Below are positions 11,931 through 23,936 of a stretch of 64,000 nucleotides of DNA, piece after piece; the first letter of the stretch is position 1; each line of letters starts with the position of its first letter. The notes under the pieces were generated by a model. That model was not told the DNA's origin and did no database searches. It worked only from the letters and a program-made list of their open reading frames with translations. Made by a program: the position numbers and the translations under genes. The DNA is taken from positions 112,621,789 through 112,685,788 of the forward strand of contig NC_050101.1 of assembly GCF_902167145.1 (NCBI RefSeq). Direction: 5' to 3'. Origin of the DNA: Zea mays. Its lineage: Eukaryota > Streptophyta > Magnoliopsida > Poales > Poaceae.

Positions 11931-12743
11931 ATCTCCCCCTTTTTGGTGATTGATGCCAACATAAACCAAAGCAAATATACAAGTGCAGAATTTGAACTAG
12001 TTTGCAAAATGCAAGTGCAAAGATTGCTTAGAATTGAGCCAATAAATATTACTTACTAGATATGCATGGATTGTTTCTTTATTTTTAACATTTTGAACCA
12101 CGCTTGCACCACATGTTTTGTTTTTGCAAATTCTTTTGTAAGATTTTTTTAAAGTCCTTTTGCAAATAGTCAAAGGTAAATGAATAAGATTTTGCGAAGC
12201 ATTTTCAAGTTTTGAAATTTTCTCCCTTTGGTTCAAATGTTTTTTCTTTGACTAAACAAAACTCCCCCTCAAATAAATTCTCCTCTTAGTGTTCAAGAGG
12301 GTTTTAAGATATCAATTTTGAAAGGTGCTACTTTCTCCCCCTTTAGAACACAAAGAGATACCAATTTGAAATTTACCAATTGAAAATCATTAATTTTAAA
12401 AATTAGGGTGGTGGTGCGGTCCTTTTGCTTTGGGCTCATACTCTCTCCCCCTTTGGCATGAATCGCCAAAAACGGAATCATTAGAGCCCTTTGATAACTA
12501 CTTACTCCCCTTTGGCAAATAAAACATATGAGTGAAGATTATACCAAAGACGGAGAGATGCTTGGAGCGACGGCGAAGGATGAGTGATAGAGTGGAGTGG
12601 AAGCCTTTGTATTCGCCGAAGACTCCAATTCCCTTTCAATACACCTATGACTTGGTTTGAAATTCACTTGAAAACACATTAGTCATAGCATATGTAAAAG
12701 AGACATGATCAAAGGTATATTTATGAGCTATGTGTGCAAGACA
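11931..12743 (-). promoter_or_regulatory. multiple polypurine tract region of element C
   Basis: Between the end of pol and the 3' LTR the plus strand repeats ctccccc-type words (11,933, 12,261, 12,337, 12,444, 12,506), that is, agggggag on the element's strand. Sireviruses are known for several such polypurine tracts here. The one next to the LTR (complement of atctccccctttttgg) should prime plus-strand DNA synthesis. There is no ORF of note. Confidence 0.6.
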
Positions 12744-15700
12744 TCAAAAGAAATTCCTAGAATCAAGAATATTTAACTCATGACTAAGTTTGGTAAAAGT
12801 TTGTTCATCTAGTGGCTTGGTAAAGATATCGGCTAATTGATCTTTAGTGTTAATATATGCAATCTCGATATCCCCCTTTTGTTGGTGATCCCTAAAAACT
12901 GATACCGAATGGCTATGTGTTTAGTGCGGCTATGCTCAACGGGATTATCCGCCATGCGGATTGCACTCTCATTATCACATAGAAGAGGAACTTTGGTTAA
13001 TTTGTAACCATAGTCCCGCAGGGTTTGCCTCATCCAAAGCAATTGCGCGCAACAATGGCCTGTGGCAATATACTCGGCTTCGGCGGTAGAAAGAGCAATC
13101 GAATTTTGCTTCTTTGAAGCCCAAGACACCAAGGATTTTCCTAAGAACTGGCAAGTCCCCGATGTGCTCTTTCGATTGATTTTACACCCCGTCCAATCGA
13201 CATCCGAATAACCAATTAAATCAAATGTGGATCCCCGAGGATACCAAAGCCCAAACTTAGGAGTATAAGCCAAATATCTCAAGATTCGTTTTACGACCGT
13301 AAGGTGAGATTCCTTAGGGTCGGCTTGGAATCTTGCACACATGCATATGGAAAGCATAATGTCTGGTCGAGATGCACATAAATAAAGTAGTGAACCTATC
13401 ATCGACCGGTATACCTTTTGATCGACAGATTTACCTTCCGTGTCGAGGTCGAGATGCCCATTTGTTCCCATGGGAGTCTTGATGGGCTTGGCATCCTTCA
13501 TTCCAAACTTGTTTAGAATGTCTTGAGTATACTTCGTTTGACAAATGAAGGTGCCCTCTTGGAGTTGCTTTACTTGAAATCCCAAGAAATATTTCAACTC
13601 CCCCATCATCGACATCTCGAATTTCTGTGTCATGATCCTACTAAATTCTTCACATGTAGATTCGTTAGTAGACCCAAATATAATATCATCAACATAAATT
13701 TGGCATACAAACAAATCATTGTCAAGAGTTTTAGTAAATAGAATAGGATCGGCCTTGCCGACTTTGAAGCCATTATCAATAAGGAAATCTCTAAGGCATT
13801 CATACCATGCTCTTGGGGCTTGCTTGAGCCCGTAAAGCGCCTTAGAGAGCCTATAGACATGGTTAGGGTACTCACTGTCTTCAAAGCCGGGAGGTTGCTC
13901 AACATAGACCTCTTCCTTGATTGGTCCATTGAGGAAGGCACTTTTCACGTCCATTTGGTAAAGCTTGAAGCCATGGTAAGTAGCATAGGCTAATAATATA
14001 CGAATGGACTCAAGCCTAGCTACGGGTGCATAGGTTTTACCGAAATCCAAACCTTCGACTTGGGAGTATCCCTTGGCCACAAGTTGGGCTTTGTTCCTTG
14101 TCACCACACCATGCTCATCTTGCTTGTTGCGGAAGACCCACTTGGTTCCTACAACATTTTGGTTAGGACGTGGAACCAAATGCCATACCTCGTTCCTAGT
14201 GAAATTGTTGAGCTCCTCTTGCATCGCCATCACCCAATCCGAATCTTGGAGTGCTTCCTCTACCCTGTGTGGCTCAATAGAGGAAACAAAAGAGTAATGC
14301 TCACAAAAGTGTGCAACACGAGATCTAGTGGTTACCCCCTTATGAATGTCGCCGAGGATGGTGTCGACGGGGTGATCTCGTTGGATTGCTTGGTGGACTC
14401 TTGGGTGTGGCGGCCTTGGTTCTTCATCCTCCTTGTCTTGATCATTTGCGTCTCCCCCTTGATCATTGCCGTCATCTTGAGGTGGCTCATCATTTTGATT
14501 TTCTCCTTCATCAACTTGAGCCTCGTCCTCATTTTGAGTTGGTGGAGATGCTTGCGTGGAGGAGGATGGTTGATCTTGTGCATTTGGAGGCTCTTCGGAT
14601 TCCTTAGGACACACATCCCCAATGGACATGTTCCTTAGCGCGATGCATGGAGCCTCTTCATTACCTATCTCATCAAGATCAACTTGCTCTACTTAAGAGC
14701 CGTTAGTTTCATCAAACACAATGTCACAAGAAACTTCAACTAGTCCTGAGGACTTGTTAAAGACTCTATATGCCCTTATGTTTGAATCATATCCTAGTAA
14801 AAAGCCTTCTACAGTCTTAGGAGCAAATTTAGATTTTCTACCTCTTTTGACAAGAATAAAGAATTTGCTACCAAAGACTCTAAAATATGAAATATTGGGC
14901 TTTTTACCGGTTAGGAGTTCGTATGATGTCTTCTTGAGGATTCGGTGTAGATATAACCGGTTGATGGCGTAGGAAGCGGTGTTAACCCCCTCGGCCCAAA
15001 ACCGATCCGGTGTCTTGTACTCATCAAGCATGGTTCTTGCCATGTCCAATAGAGTTCGATTCTTCCTCTCCACTACACCATTTTGTTGTGGCGTGTAGGG
15101 AGAAGAAAACTCATGCTTGATGCCCTCTTCCTCAAGGAAGCCTTCAATTTGTGAATTCTTGAACTCCGTCCCGTTGTCGCTTCTAATTTTCTTGATCCAT
15201 AAGCCGAATTCATTTTGAGCCCGTCTCAAGAATCCCTTTAAAGTCTCTTGGGTTTGTGATTTTTCCTGCAAAAAGAATACCCAAGTGAAGCGAGAATAAT
15301 CATCCACAATAACTAGACAGTACTTACTCCCGCCGATGCTTATGTAAGCAATCGGGCCGAATAAATCCATGTGTAGGAGCTCCAGTGGCCTGTCAGTCGT
15401 CATGATGTTCTTGTGTGGATGATGAACACCAACTTGCTTTCCAGCTTGGCATGCGCTACAAATCATGTCTTTCTCAAAATGAACATTTGTTAATCCTAAA
15501 ATGTGTTCTCCCTTTAGAAGCTTATGGAGATTCTTCATTCCAACATGGGCCAGTCGGCGGTGCCAGAGCCAACCCATGTTAGTCTTAGCAATCAAGCAAG
15601 TGTCGAGTTCAGCTCTATCAAAATCTACCAAGTATAGCTGACCCTCTAACACTCCCTTAAATGCTATTGAATCATCACTTCTTCTAAAGACAGTGACACC

Positions 15701-15990
15701 TACATCAGTAAATAGACAGTTGTAGCCCATTTGACATAATTGAGATACGGAAAGCAAATTGTAATCTAATGAATCTACAAGAAAAACATTGGAAATGGAA
15801 TGGTCAGGAGATATAGCAATTTTACCCAAACCTTTGACCAAACCTTGGTTTCCATCCCCGAATGTGATAGTTCGTTGGGGATCTTGGTTTTTCTCGTAGG
15901 AGGAGAACATCTTCTTCTCCCCTGTCATGTGGTTTGTGCACCCACTATCGATGATCTAACTTGAGCCCCCGGATGCATAAACCTACAAAA
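12744..15990 (-). pseudogene. Copia pol (protease, integrase, RT, RNase H), broken
   Basis: The upstream frame (15,928-14,693) has the end of the protease, the integrase zinc finger and the D,D-35-E core ([17 protein letters not shown]). The downstream frame (14,629-12,833) has reverse transcriptase with IYVDDIIFG and RNase H with [13 protein letters not shown]. Both lie in the same frame and are separated only by a nonsense codon at 14,695-14,693. A further nonsense codon sits at 15,958-15,956, just before the protease IDSGCTNHM motif. Near 12,890 a small indel shifts the frame, so the normal C-terminus continues in another frame to the stop at 12,746-12,744. The product cannot be made whole from this copy. 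Confidence 0.88.
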
Positions 15991-15995
15991 CAAAT

Positions 15996-18663
15996 TTAGT
16001 TCTTGACTTTAGGTACCCAAACGGTTTTGGGTCCTTTGGCATTAGACACAAGAACTTTGGGTACCCAAACACAAGTCTTTGACCCCTTGTGTTTGCCCCC
16101 AACAAACTTGGCAACTACCTTGCCAGATTTATGTCAAAACATAAGATGCATCAAAAGTTTTAAATGAAATGTCATGATCATTTGATGCACTAGGAGTTTT
16201 CTTCTTAGGCAACTTAGCACGGGTTGGTTGCCTAGAGCTAGATGTCTCACCCTTATACATAAAAGCATGATTAGGGCCAGAGTGAGACTTCCTAGAATGA
16301 ATTCTCCTAATTTTGCTCTCGGGATAACCGGCAGGGTACAAAATGTAACCCTCGTTATCCTAAGGCATGGGAGCCTTGCCCTTAACAAAGTTAGACAATT
16401 TCTTAGGAGGGGCATTAAGTTTGACATTGTCCCCCTTTTGGAAGCCAATCCCATCCTTAATGCCAGGGCGTCTCCCATTATAGAGCATGCTTCTAGCAAA
16501 TTTAAACTTTTCATTTTCTAAGTCATGCTCGGCAATTTTAGCATCTAATTTTGCTATATGATCATTTTGTTGTTTAATTAAAGTCATATGATCATGGATA
16601 GCATCAATATCAACATCTCTACATCTAGTACAAATAGACACATGCTCAACGGTAGATGTAGAGGGTTTGCAAGATTTTAATTCTACAACCTTAGCATGTA
16701 ATATATCATTTTCACTTCTAAGGTTAGAAATAGTAACATTGCAAACATCAAAATCTTTAGCCTTAGCGAGCAATTTTTCATTTTCAATCTTAAGGCTAAC
16801 AAGAGAAATGTTTAATTCTTCAATCTTAGCAAGCAAATCATCATTATCATTTCTAATATTGGGAATTGAAACATCACAAACATGAGAATCAACCTTAGCA
16901 ATTAATCTAGCATTTTCATTTCTAAGGTTGGCAATAGTGTCATGGTATGTGCTTAGCTCACTAGATAATTTTTCACATTTTTCTACTTCTAGAGCATAAG
17001 CATTCTTAACCTTAACATGCTTTTTATTTTCCTTGATTAGGAAGTCCTCTTGGGAGTCCAAGAGATCATCCTTCTCATGGATGGCACTAATTAGCTCATT
17101 TAGTTTTTCTTTTTGTTGCATGTTGAGGTTGGCAAAAAGGGTACGTAAATTATCCTCCTCATCACTAGCATTATCATCACTAGAGGATTCATATTTAGTG
17201 GAGGATTTGGATTTAACCTTCTTCTTTTTGCCATCCTTTGCCATGAGGCACTTGTGGCCGACGTTGGGGAAGAGAAGTCCCTTGGTGACGACGATGTTGG
17301 CGGCGTCCTCGTCGGAGGAGGAGTCGGTGGAGCTCTCGTCGGAGTCCCACTCGTGGCACACATGGGCATCGCCGCCCTTCTTCTTGTGATATCTCTTCTT
17401 CTCCTTTCTTCTCCCCTTCTTGTCGTCGCCCCTGTCACTGTCACTAGAAATAGGACATTTGGCAATAAAGTGACCGGGCTTACCACACTTGTAGCAAACC
17501 TTCTTGGAGCGGGGCTTGTAATCCTTCCCCCTCCTTTGCTTGAGGATTTGGCGGAAACTCTTGATGATGAGCGCCATTTCCTCGTTGTCGAGCTTGGAGG
17601 CGTCGATGGGTTGTCTACTTGATGTAGATTCCTCCTTCTTCTCCTCCGTCGCCTTGAATGCCACCGATTGTGCTTCGGGCGTTGAGGAGGTACCTTGCTC
17701 GATGATTTTCTTTGAGCCTTTAATCATTAGCTCAAAGCTCACAAATTTTCCTATAACCTCCTCGGGAGACATTAGCTTATATCTAGGATCACCTCGAATT
17801 AATTGAACTTGTGTAGGGTTAAGAAATATGAGGGATCTAAGAATAACCTTGACCATCTCATGGTCATCCCATTTTTCGCTCCCGAGGTTGCGCACTTGAT
17901 TCACCAAGGTCTTCAAGCGGTTGTACATGGCTTGTGGGTCCTCCCCTTGGTGAAGCATGAAGCGACCGAGCTCCCCCTCGATCGTCTCCCGCTTGGTGAT
18001 TTTTGTCACCTCGTCTCCTTCGTGTGCGGTTTTGAGTACGTCCCAAATTTCCTTCGCACTCTTTAACCCTTGCACCTTATTATACTCCTCTCGACTTAGA
18101 GAGGCGAGGAGTATCGTAGTGGCTTGGGAGTTAAAGTGGTGAATTTGGGCCACTTCGTCCGAGTCGTAGTCTTCATCCCCTATGGATGGTACCTGTACAC
18201 CAAACTCAACAACATTCCATATGCTTGTGTGGAGTGAGGTTAGATGATGCCTCATTTTGTCACTCCACATATTATAATCTTCACCGTAAAAAACCGGTGG
18301 TTTGCCTAATGGAACGAAGAGCAAAGGAGTACGCTTTGAAATGTGGGGATAGTGTAGGGGGATCTTACTAAACTTCTTGCACTCATGGCGCTTAGAAGTG
18401 ACGGACGGCGCGTCGGAGCCGGAGGTCGATGGTGATGAAGAGTCGGTCTCGTAGTAGACCACTTTTCTCATCCTCTTGTGTTTGTCGCCTCTCCGATGCG
18501 ACTTGTGGGAAGAGGATTTCTTCTCCTTCCCCTTCCCTTTGTTGGAGGAGTCTTTCTTCTCCTTCCTCTTGTTGCAGGACTCTTCTGATGAAGTCTCCCC
18601 GTGGCTTGTAGTGGGCTTGTCGCCGGTCTCCATCTCCCTCTTGGTGTGATCTCCCGACATCAC
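15996..18663 (-). pseudogene. Copia gag, broken near its end
   Basis: A 767-codon open frame (18,663-16,360) starts with a lysine/serine-rich N-terminus, contains the Copia gag core (about residues 120-330) and one CCHC zinc knuckle, CYKCGKPGHFIAKC, near residue 390, then acidic and coiled-coil-like stretches. The frame stops at a TAG (16,362-16,360) but the same frame is gag-like again to 16,129. After a one-base shift near 16,128 homology to the gag tail (repeated VWVPK motifs) runs to 15,996. Gag forms the particle that packages element RNA. The start is the first ATG after the primer binding site. Confidence 0.85.
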
Positions 18664-18693
18664 TTCGAGCGGTTAGGCTCTAATGAAGAACCT

Positions 18694-18706
18694 GCCTCTG
18701 ATACCA
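18694..18706 (-). promoter_or_regulatory. primer binding site of element C
   Basis: The complement reads TGGTATCAGAGGC, two bases inside the 5' LTR, matching the 3' end of initiator methionine tRNA as used by plant Copia elements. Confidence 0.8.
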
Positions 18707-18708
18707 AT

Positions 18709-19966
18709 TGAAAGTCGCCTAGAGGGGGGTGAATAGGGCGAAATTGAAATTTACAAAATTAATCACAACTACAAGTCGGGTTAGTGTTAGAAATAATAAT
18801 GAGTCCGAGAGAGAGGGCGCAAAACAAATCGCGGGCAAATAAAGAGTGAGACATGTGGATTTGTTTTACCGAGGTTCGGTTCTCTCAAACCTACTCCCCG
18901 TTGAGGAGGCCACAAAGGCCGGGTCTATCTCAACCCTTTCCCTCTCTCAAACGGTCCCTCGGACCGAGTGAGCTTCTCTTCTCAAATCAACCGGGAACAA
19001 AACTTCCCCGCAAGGACCACCACACAATTGGTGTCTCTTGCCTCGATTACAATTGAGTTTTGATCACAAGAACAAATGAGAAAGAAAGAAGCAATCCAAG
19101 CGCAAGAGCTCAAAAGAACATAACAAATCTCTCTCACTAGTCACTAAAGCTTTGTGTGGAATTGGAGAGGATTTGATCACTTGGGTGTGTCTAGAATTGA
19201 ATGCTAGAGCTCTTGTAAGGTGTAGAAGTGTGAAAACTTGGATGACTTGAATGAGGGGTGGTTGGGGGTATTTATAGCCCCAACCACCAAACTAGCCGTT
19301 GGTGAAGGCTGCTGTCGCATGGCGCACCGGACAGTCCGGTGCGCCACCAGACACTGTCCGGTGCGCCAGCCTACGTCAGCAGACCGTTAGGGTTCGACCG
19401 TTGAGCTCTGACGCGTTGGCCCGCCTGGCTGTCCGGTGGTTCACCGGACATGCCCTGTAGGCTGTCCGGTGCGCCACCACGTGCGTGCCTGACTTCTGCG
19501 CACTCTGGCGCGCATTAAATGCCTCTGCAGGTGACCGTTGGCGTGAAGTAGCCGTTGCTCCGCCGTTGCACCGGACATGTCCGGTGAATTATAGTGGAGT
19601 GAATTCCTGAAGCTGGCGAGTTCAGAGTCGCATCTCCTTGTAGCACCGGACACTGTCCGGTGAATTATAGCGTGGCGCCTCTGAGTTTTCCCGAAGGTGC
19701 GAAGTTTAGCTTGGAGTCCCCTGGTGCACCGGACACTGTCCGGTGGCACACCGGACAGTCCGGTGCGCCAGACCAGGGTGCCTTCGGTTGTCCCTTTGCT
19801 CTTTTGTTTGAACCCTTTTTCTTGGTCTTTTTATTGGCTTATTGTGAATCTTTGGCACCTGTAGAACTCATAGACTTGGGCAAACTAGTTAGTCCAATTA
19901 TTTGTGTTGGACAATTCAACCACCAAAATCATTTTAGGAAATAGGTGTAAGCCTAATTTCCTTTCG
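18709..19966 (-). repeat. 5' LTR of element C
   Basis: Matches the LTR at 10,676-11,930 over its whole length but with many substitutions and one replaced block. The outer end is ctttcg instead of ccttttca, so the terminal CA (TG on the element's strand) has mutated. The TATA-like box (complement of 19,265-19,283) would drive transcription leftwards through gag and pol. The inner end is tgaaagtcgcc at 18,709. Confidence 0.85.
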
Positions 19967-20053
19967 ATATATATAATATAGAAGAGGCTTCTATACTAAA
20001 ACGATTTATTTTAGTCTCTCTTATCTTTTTTTCGGCTCATTGTGCCTTAAGGC

Positions 20054-21095
20054 TAGGGGTGGGCATTTGAAAACCGAACCCGAACCCAAAATGAACCCGA
20101 ATTGTCGATCTATTTGGGTTTTTGGGTTCGGGTTCGGTTCCTATATGTGTTATATTTCGGGGTACGAGTTCGGTTCCTAACCTTTAAAAACCGAATAGAC
20201 CGAATAACCCAAAATATAAAAAAAGCTCTTAATATGTGATGGTATTATTATATGATTTATAAACTTATTAGCTAGAAATAATAATATCATCTTAACGATA
20301 GTATATATATATATATTTGTATGCTAATTTTTATAGTCACTTGTTGTAATAATAGTACTTTCAATTAATTATTCATTGTATATATTTTAACAAAATATAC
20401 TAGTCTCTATACAATTCGGGTCTATTCGGTGGACCGAATAGACCGAACCAAAATTGTGAGTCTATTCGGGTTCGATTCCTAAAATATAGAGCTGGGCACT
20501 TTGCAACTGAAAACCGAACCGAGCCAAAGTTTCGATTTATTCGATTATTCGGTTCGGTTTCGGTTGTTGTTTTTCCTAGTTTGGGGATCGGTTCCGGTAT
20601 CGGTTTTTCCTTCGTACAAACCGAACAACCAAACGTCCACCGAACTTTGCTACTTGGATCCTTTTCTCTGGTCTGTTGTTCACTCTTGAGTCTTGGCCCA
20701 ATAAACCACCATCCAACGAGGCCCATTTCAAAATCGTGTAGCTATCGGCCCATCATGCATTAGCACTATGGAGCATCGATCATAAGAGCTAAAAGGCTGC
20801 AAGGCTGCAACCAAAGAAGCTACCGCTGCTGCTCACCAACCTCGGTGGAAACCGAACTCCAAATCAAATAAACCGAAATCGAAGTCATCGATTTCTTTAT
20901 TTCTCAAACACCGATCGGTTATCAGCCTTCCGTAAACCGGACTTCACCTGCATCAAGATAACCGATCCGAATGGTCGGTTTAAACTGATTGCCCAGCCCT
21001 ACTAAAATATTTTAAAATTTTCAGTCCTTATTTTTTAGAAACCAAAATTCCATAAACTCGAATAGACCGAACCGAATTAGAATGCCCAGTCCTTA
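20054..21095. mobile_element. hAT-like non-autonomous element (outer)
   Basis: The left end taggggtgggcat (20,054) and the right end atgcccagtcctta (to 21,095) are imperfect inverted repeats of the plant hAT type. The inside repeats the word ccgaac/gttcgg many times. The left 8-bp flank is cttaaggc (20,046-20,053). The same 8 bases occur again only at 29,091-29,098, beyond the Helitron, which shows that the Helitron later landed beside the right end of this element. A second hAT-like element is nested inside (20,487-21,001). No transposase. Confidence 0.65.
20487..21001. mobile_element. hAT-like non-autonomous element (inner, nested)
   Basis: Ends tagagctgggca and the complement of ttgcccagcccta are flanked by a perfect 8-bp duplication ctaaaata (20,479-20,486 and 21,002-21,009), the hAT hallmark. 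It is 515 bp long, inserted in the outer hAT-like element, and made of the same ccgaac/ggttcgg words. The ORFs inside (up to 108 codons) are products of this repetitive composition. Confidence 0.8.
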
Positions 21096-21109
21096 CTTCT
21101 CTACAACTA

Positions 21110-22160
21110 TTAAGCGTCATCTGTAGACTGCCCCCGCTCCCCTACCCAACGCCGCTCCCGCACGCCCGCGCGGCAGCGAAACCTCCGCACGCCCGCGGTC
21201 CGCCTGTTCCCCACGCATCCCGCCGCACGACCTCCGCTACCACAACGGCATCCCCCGCACGCCCGCCTGTTCACCGCGCAATCCCGCCGACCTCCGCTAC
21301 CGCAACGCCGCCGCCGCAGCGAAATCCGCACCCACGCATCCATCCAGTACCAAACCGCCCCCGCGCCGCAGCCCTTTGCCCACGCCGGAGTCTGGCACCC
21401 AACCGCCACGCGCGCCAGCGTACCGCCCGGGCAACCCCACGTCCACCGCGGATTCCGCACCCACGCCGCCAGCCATGACGCGGAACGACCGTCCCTACGC
21501 CAGCGGAACAACAGCGGAGAAACCTCCGCTCGCCGTATCCCCGTCCTTGGTGCCCCGCTCCACGCTTCCTCGGTGTCCCGCTCCACGCCCGTCGCATGGT
21601 CCCAGCCCCACCCCGTCCTCCTCGCGTCCCCCACCGCTACAGCCACCAGCAGCAGGAAACCCCACCGCGGGGAGGCACCGCCCCAAGAAGCGCTGCCATG
21701 GGGGCGTGGATTCCGCATCACCGACCCTGACCCCTGATAGCGTCGTGCTGGCTATCCTCATCGGGGATGAGGACATCGAGCCCGCGATGCTAGCCAAAGA
21801 GGCGAACGGCGGGCACATGGCGGTGGGCCTGAGTCCGACCCCCAACTCCAAATCCTAAAAACCTAGCCGCCTCTCTACCCATCCTCACCCTCGTCGGCGT
21901 CGCCTCTGGGTGGCCGACCGCCATCCAAGTTCAAGTCCGCGTCCGTCGACCTCCCGACTTTAGTGATTCTTGTTGCGGTAGCAGATCGAGGCTCCGACGA
22001 GGTGGCTCCACCAGATCCAGAAGACGGAAGTAGAGAAGAGAAGCGAACCAAAGCAAGCAGGCTTCAAGAACAAGGTACTGGATCAACAACTCCTAGCTGA
22101 TTCAATTCTTGAGTTTGTTCTGATCCGATCTTCCCTTCCTACTCAGCGTTGTGCTATTCG
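21110..22160 (+). other. GC-rich Helitron segment, unidentified
   Basis: From 21,110 to 21,870 the DNA is very GC-rich and open in several frames on both strands, which is a composition effect. From about 21,870 to 22,080 it looks like a GC-rich plant 5' leader ending caagaacaag/gtactg, a possible splice donor. I do not recognise a protein. Confidence 0.3.
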
Positions 22161-22189
22161 ATTCAATCTTGTGTTCCTCTGTGCTGCTG

Positions 22190-22955
22190 CAGGGGGAGGG
22201 GGAGGACCAAGCGAAAGGGGAACTAGAGCAAGATGGGTGGCGCACTGCTGCTTGCACTCCGCCTCGTCTCTACTGTCGCCGCCCCTAATAAGGTCCACAT
22301 GCTATTCCCTTTAGCTGCCCTCCTTGCTTGCTGTGAACTGTGAAGAAACACTGCTAAGGCGATACTATACCAGCGAACTCTTCTCGTGTCTGGCTTACTC
22401 TCGTTGGATTCATACTTAGTGATATGTGAATAAGCCTTTTTCCGTGGTATTGCGAACTGTATGATGGCATAGGATGATCATAAACATATATGGGAGTTAT
22501 AGGATGCAGTGGTGTAGGAAGTGGAATTCACCTTTATACCTTAGGCCTGGAGTACCTTAGGCCTGTACTGAACCTTGGCTCTGATCAGAATGGAACGACA
22601 GTTTCAGGGTCCAAATTCTTTGGAGTTGAACATTGAAAAATCTATTTCTCTCATGCTGAATAGTGGCCTGCTTATTACATTTGGCTCACGTGTTGTTATA
22701 TCAAGCTATCTTTTTATTAGGCTATTGATTCAAAATTGTAGTTTTAAGTTTTCTTTGCTTCAATAAACCTGATTTGTGCTGTATAGGCAAGCAATTCTTC
22801 TAGATTTCCGGTTGGAAGAATGCTATGTTTATTGTATTCATTTTTTGGCAGTTAGAAAAGCACCGGAGAACTGATCAAGGGCTGAAGAAGGGGGTTCTGA
22901 AGCTTGAATTTTTCCTTCAAGAATCTCAGTCTCAGATGCGAAAATTAAAGAGGGT
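22190..22955 (+). pseudogene. captured exons of an unidentified gene
   Basis: A possible exon after ctgctgcag (22,192) contains ATG at 22,233 and encodes MGGALLLALRLVSTVAAPNK before a gtccac donor at 22,293. A second possible exon follows ttttttggcag (about 22,851) and encodes LEKHRRTDQGLKKGVLKLEF and more charged, coiled-coil-like sequence, ending at a gtatgc donor near 22,954. Splice sites flank both, which suggests they came from one host gene. I cannot name it. Confidence 0.35.
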
Positions 22956-23243
22956 ATGCTCCTTCTGGTTCCATAAGGATATCAGTTTCATTTCATGTTA
23001 TAGTTGCTTGATAGCATATTCTCCTTCCAGTTCCATAATTATTGTCATTTCCTTTGTTTGTAGCATACAACGAGAGCGAGTACATATCCATTGATTTGAT
23101 CACTATTTTCTATTACAATATCCATTTATGTGCAGCACAACTTTAATTCTATATGTTGGTTGAAAATTGCAATTCTACAACTTTAATTCTATATGTTGGT
23201 TGCAGGTCATAAAAAACCAAACAGATTGACCATATACCACTAA

Positions 23244-23545
<302 letters not shown>

Positions 23546-23722
23546 CCACGCCCGCCCGCCGCAATCCCCGACCGCCCTCCGCAATCCGCCCGCCTGCCGC
23601 GATCCCCGCAATCCCCGCCCGCCCTCCGCAATCCGCCTTAGGACGCCCTGATGACGCGCTCTCATTCGCTGCCCCCCATCAATCGTCCCAATCCATCAAT
23701 CGTCCTCTCGCGAGCCAAAGCC

Positions 23723-23936
23723 ATGGAGAAGAGCCGGGTGCTGGTGGTGGGCAGCACCGGGTACATCGGGCGGCGGCTCGTGCGGGCGAGCCTGGCGCAA
23801 GGGCACCCGACGCTGGTCCTGCTACGGCCGGAGATCGGCCTGGACATCGACAAGCTCCAGATGTTGCCGTCCTTAGAGGCCCAGGGCGCGCGGCTGGTGG
23901 AGGCGTCGCTGGAGGACCACAAATGGGGCACAACGT
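23723..23936 (+). pseudogene. captured N-terminus of a pinoresinol-lariciresinol/isoflavone reductase-like enzyme
   Basis: ATG at 23,723 opens with MEKSRVLVVGSTGYIGRR, holding the NADPH-binding GxTGYIG motif of the NmrA/isoflavone-reductase family, and continues with EIGLDIDKLQML, typical of pinoresinol-lariciresinol reductases (lignan pathway, cytosolic). Only about the first 70 residues are present of the usual 300 or so. The homology ends at about 23,936, where an Argonaute exon begins in another frame without an intron between. The frame stops at 23,950. The catalytic part is absent, so no active enzyme is expected. Confidence 0.75.

Larger units (their letters stand above)
10676..19966 (-). 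mobile_element. Opie-like Sirevirus (Copia LTR retrotransposon), element C, defective
   Basis: A complete minus-strand element: 5' LTR (19,966-18,709), tRNA-Met primer binding site, gag, pol with integrase, reverse transcriptase and RNase H, several polypurine tracts, 3' LTR (11,930-10,676). On its own strand it starts TGAAAGGAAATTAGGC, as I remember for maize Opie. The target lies in a TA repeat (tatat on the left, atata on the right), so the TSD register is ambiguous. Known lesions: in-frame stops in gag and in pol, and frameshifts at the ends of gag and pol. The LTRs differ at many sites, including one replaced block near 11,540 versus 19,570, so it is older than element A. Confidence 0.9.

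Noticed and set aside
13523..14638. Plus-strand ORFs of 70-192 codons within element C pol
   Set aside because: Antisense shadows of the reverse transcriptase and integrase frames.
21110..21721. 203-codon minus-strand ORF and its 160-codon plus-strand partner
   Set aside because: Very GC-rich DNA open in many frames; no known domain and no splice or start context.
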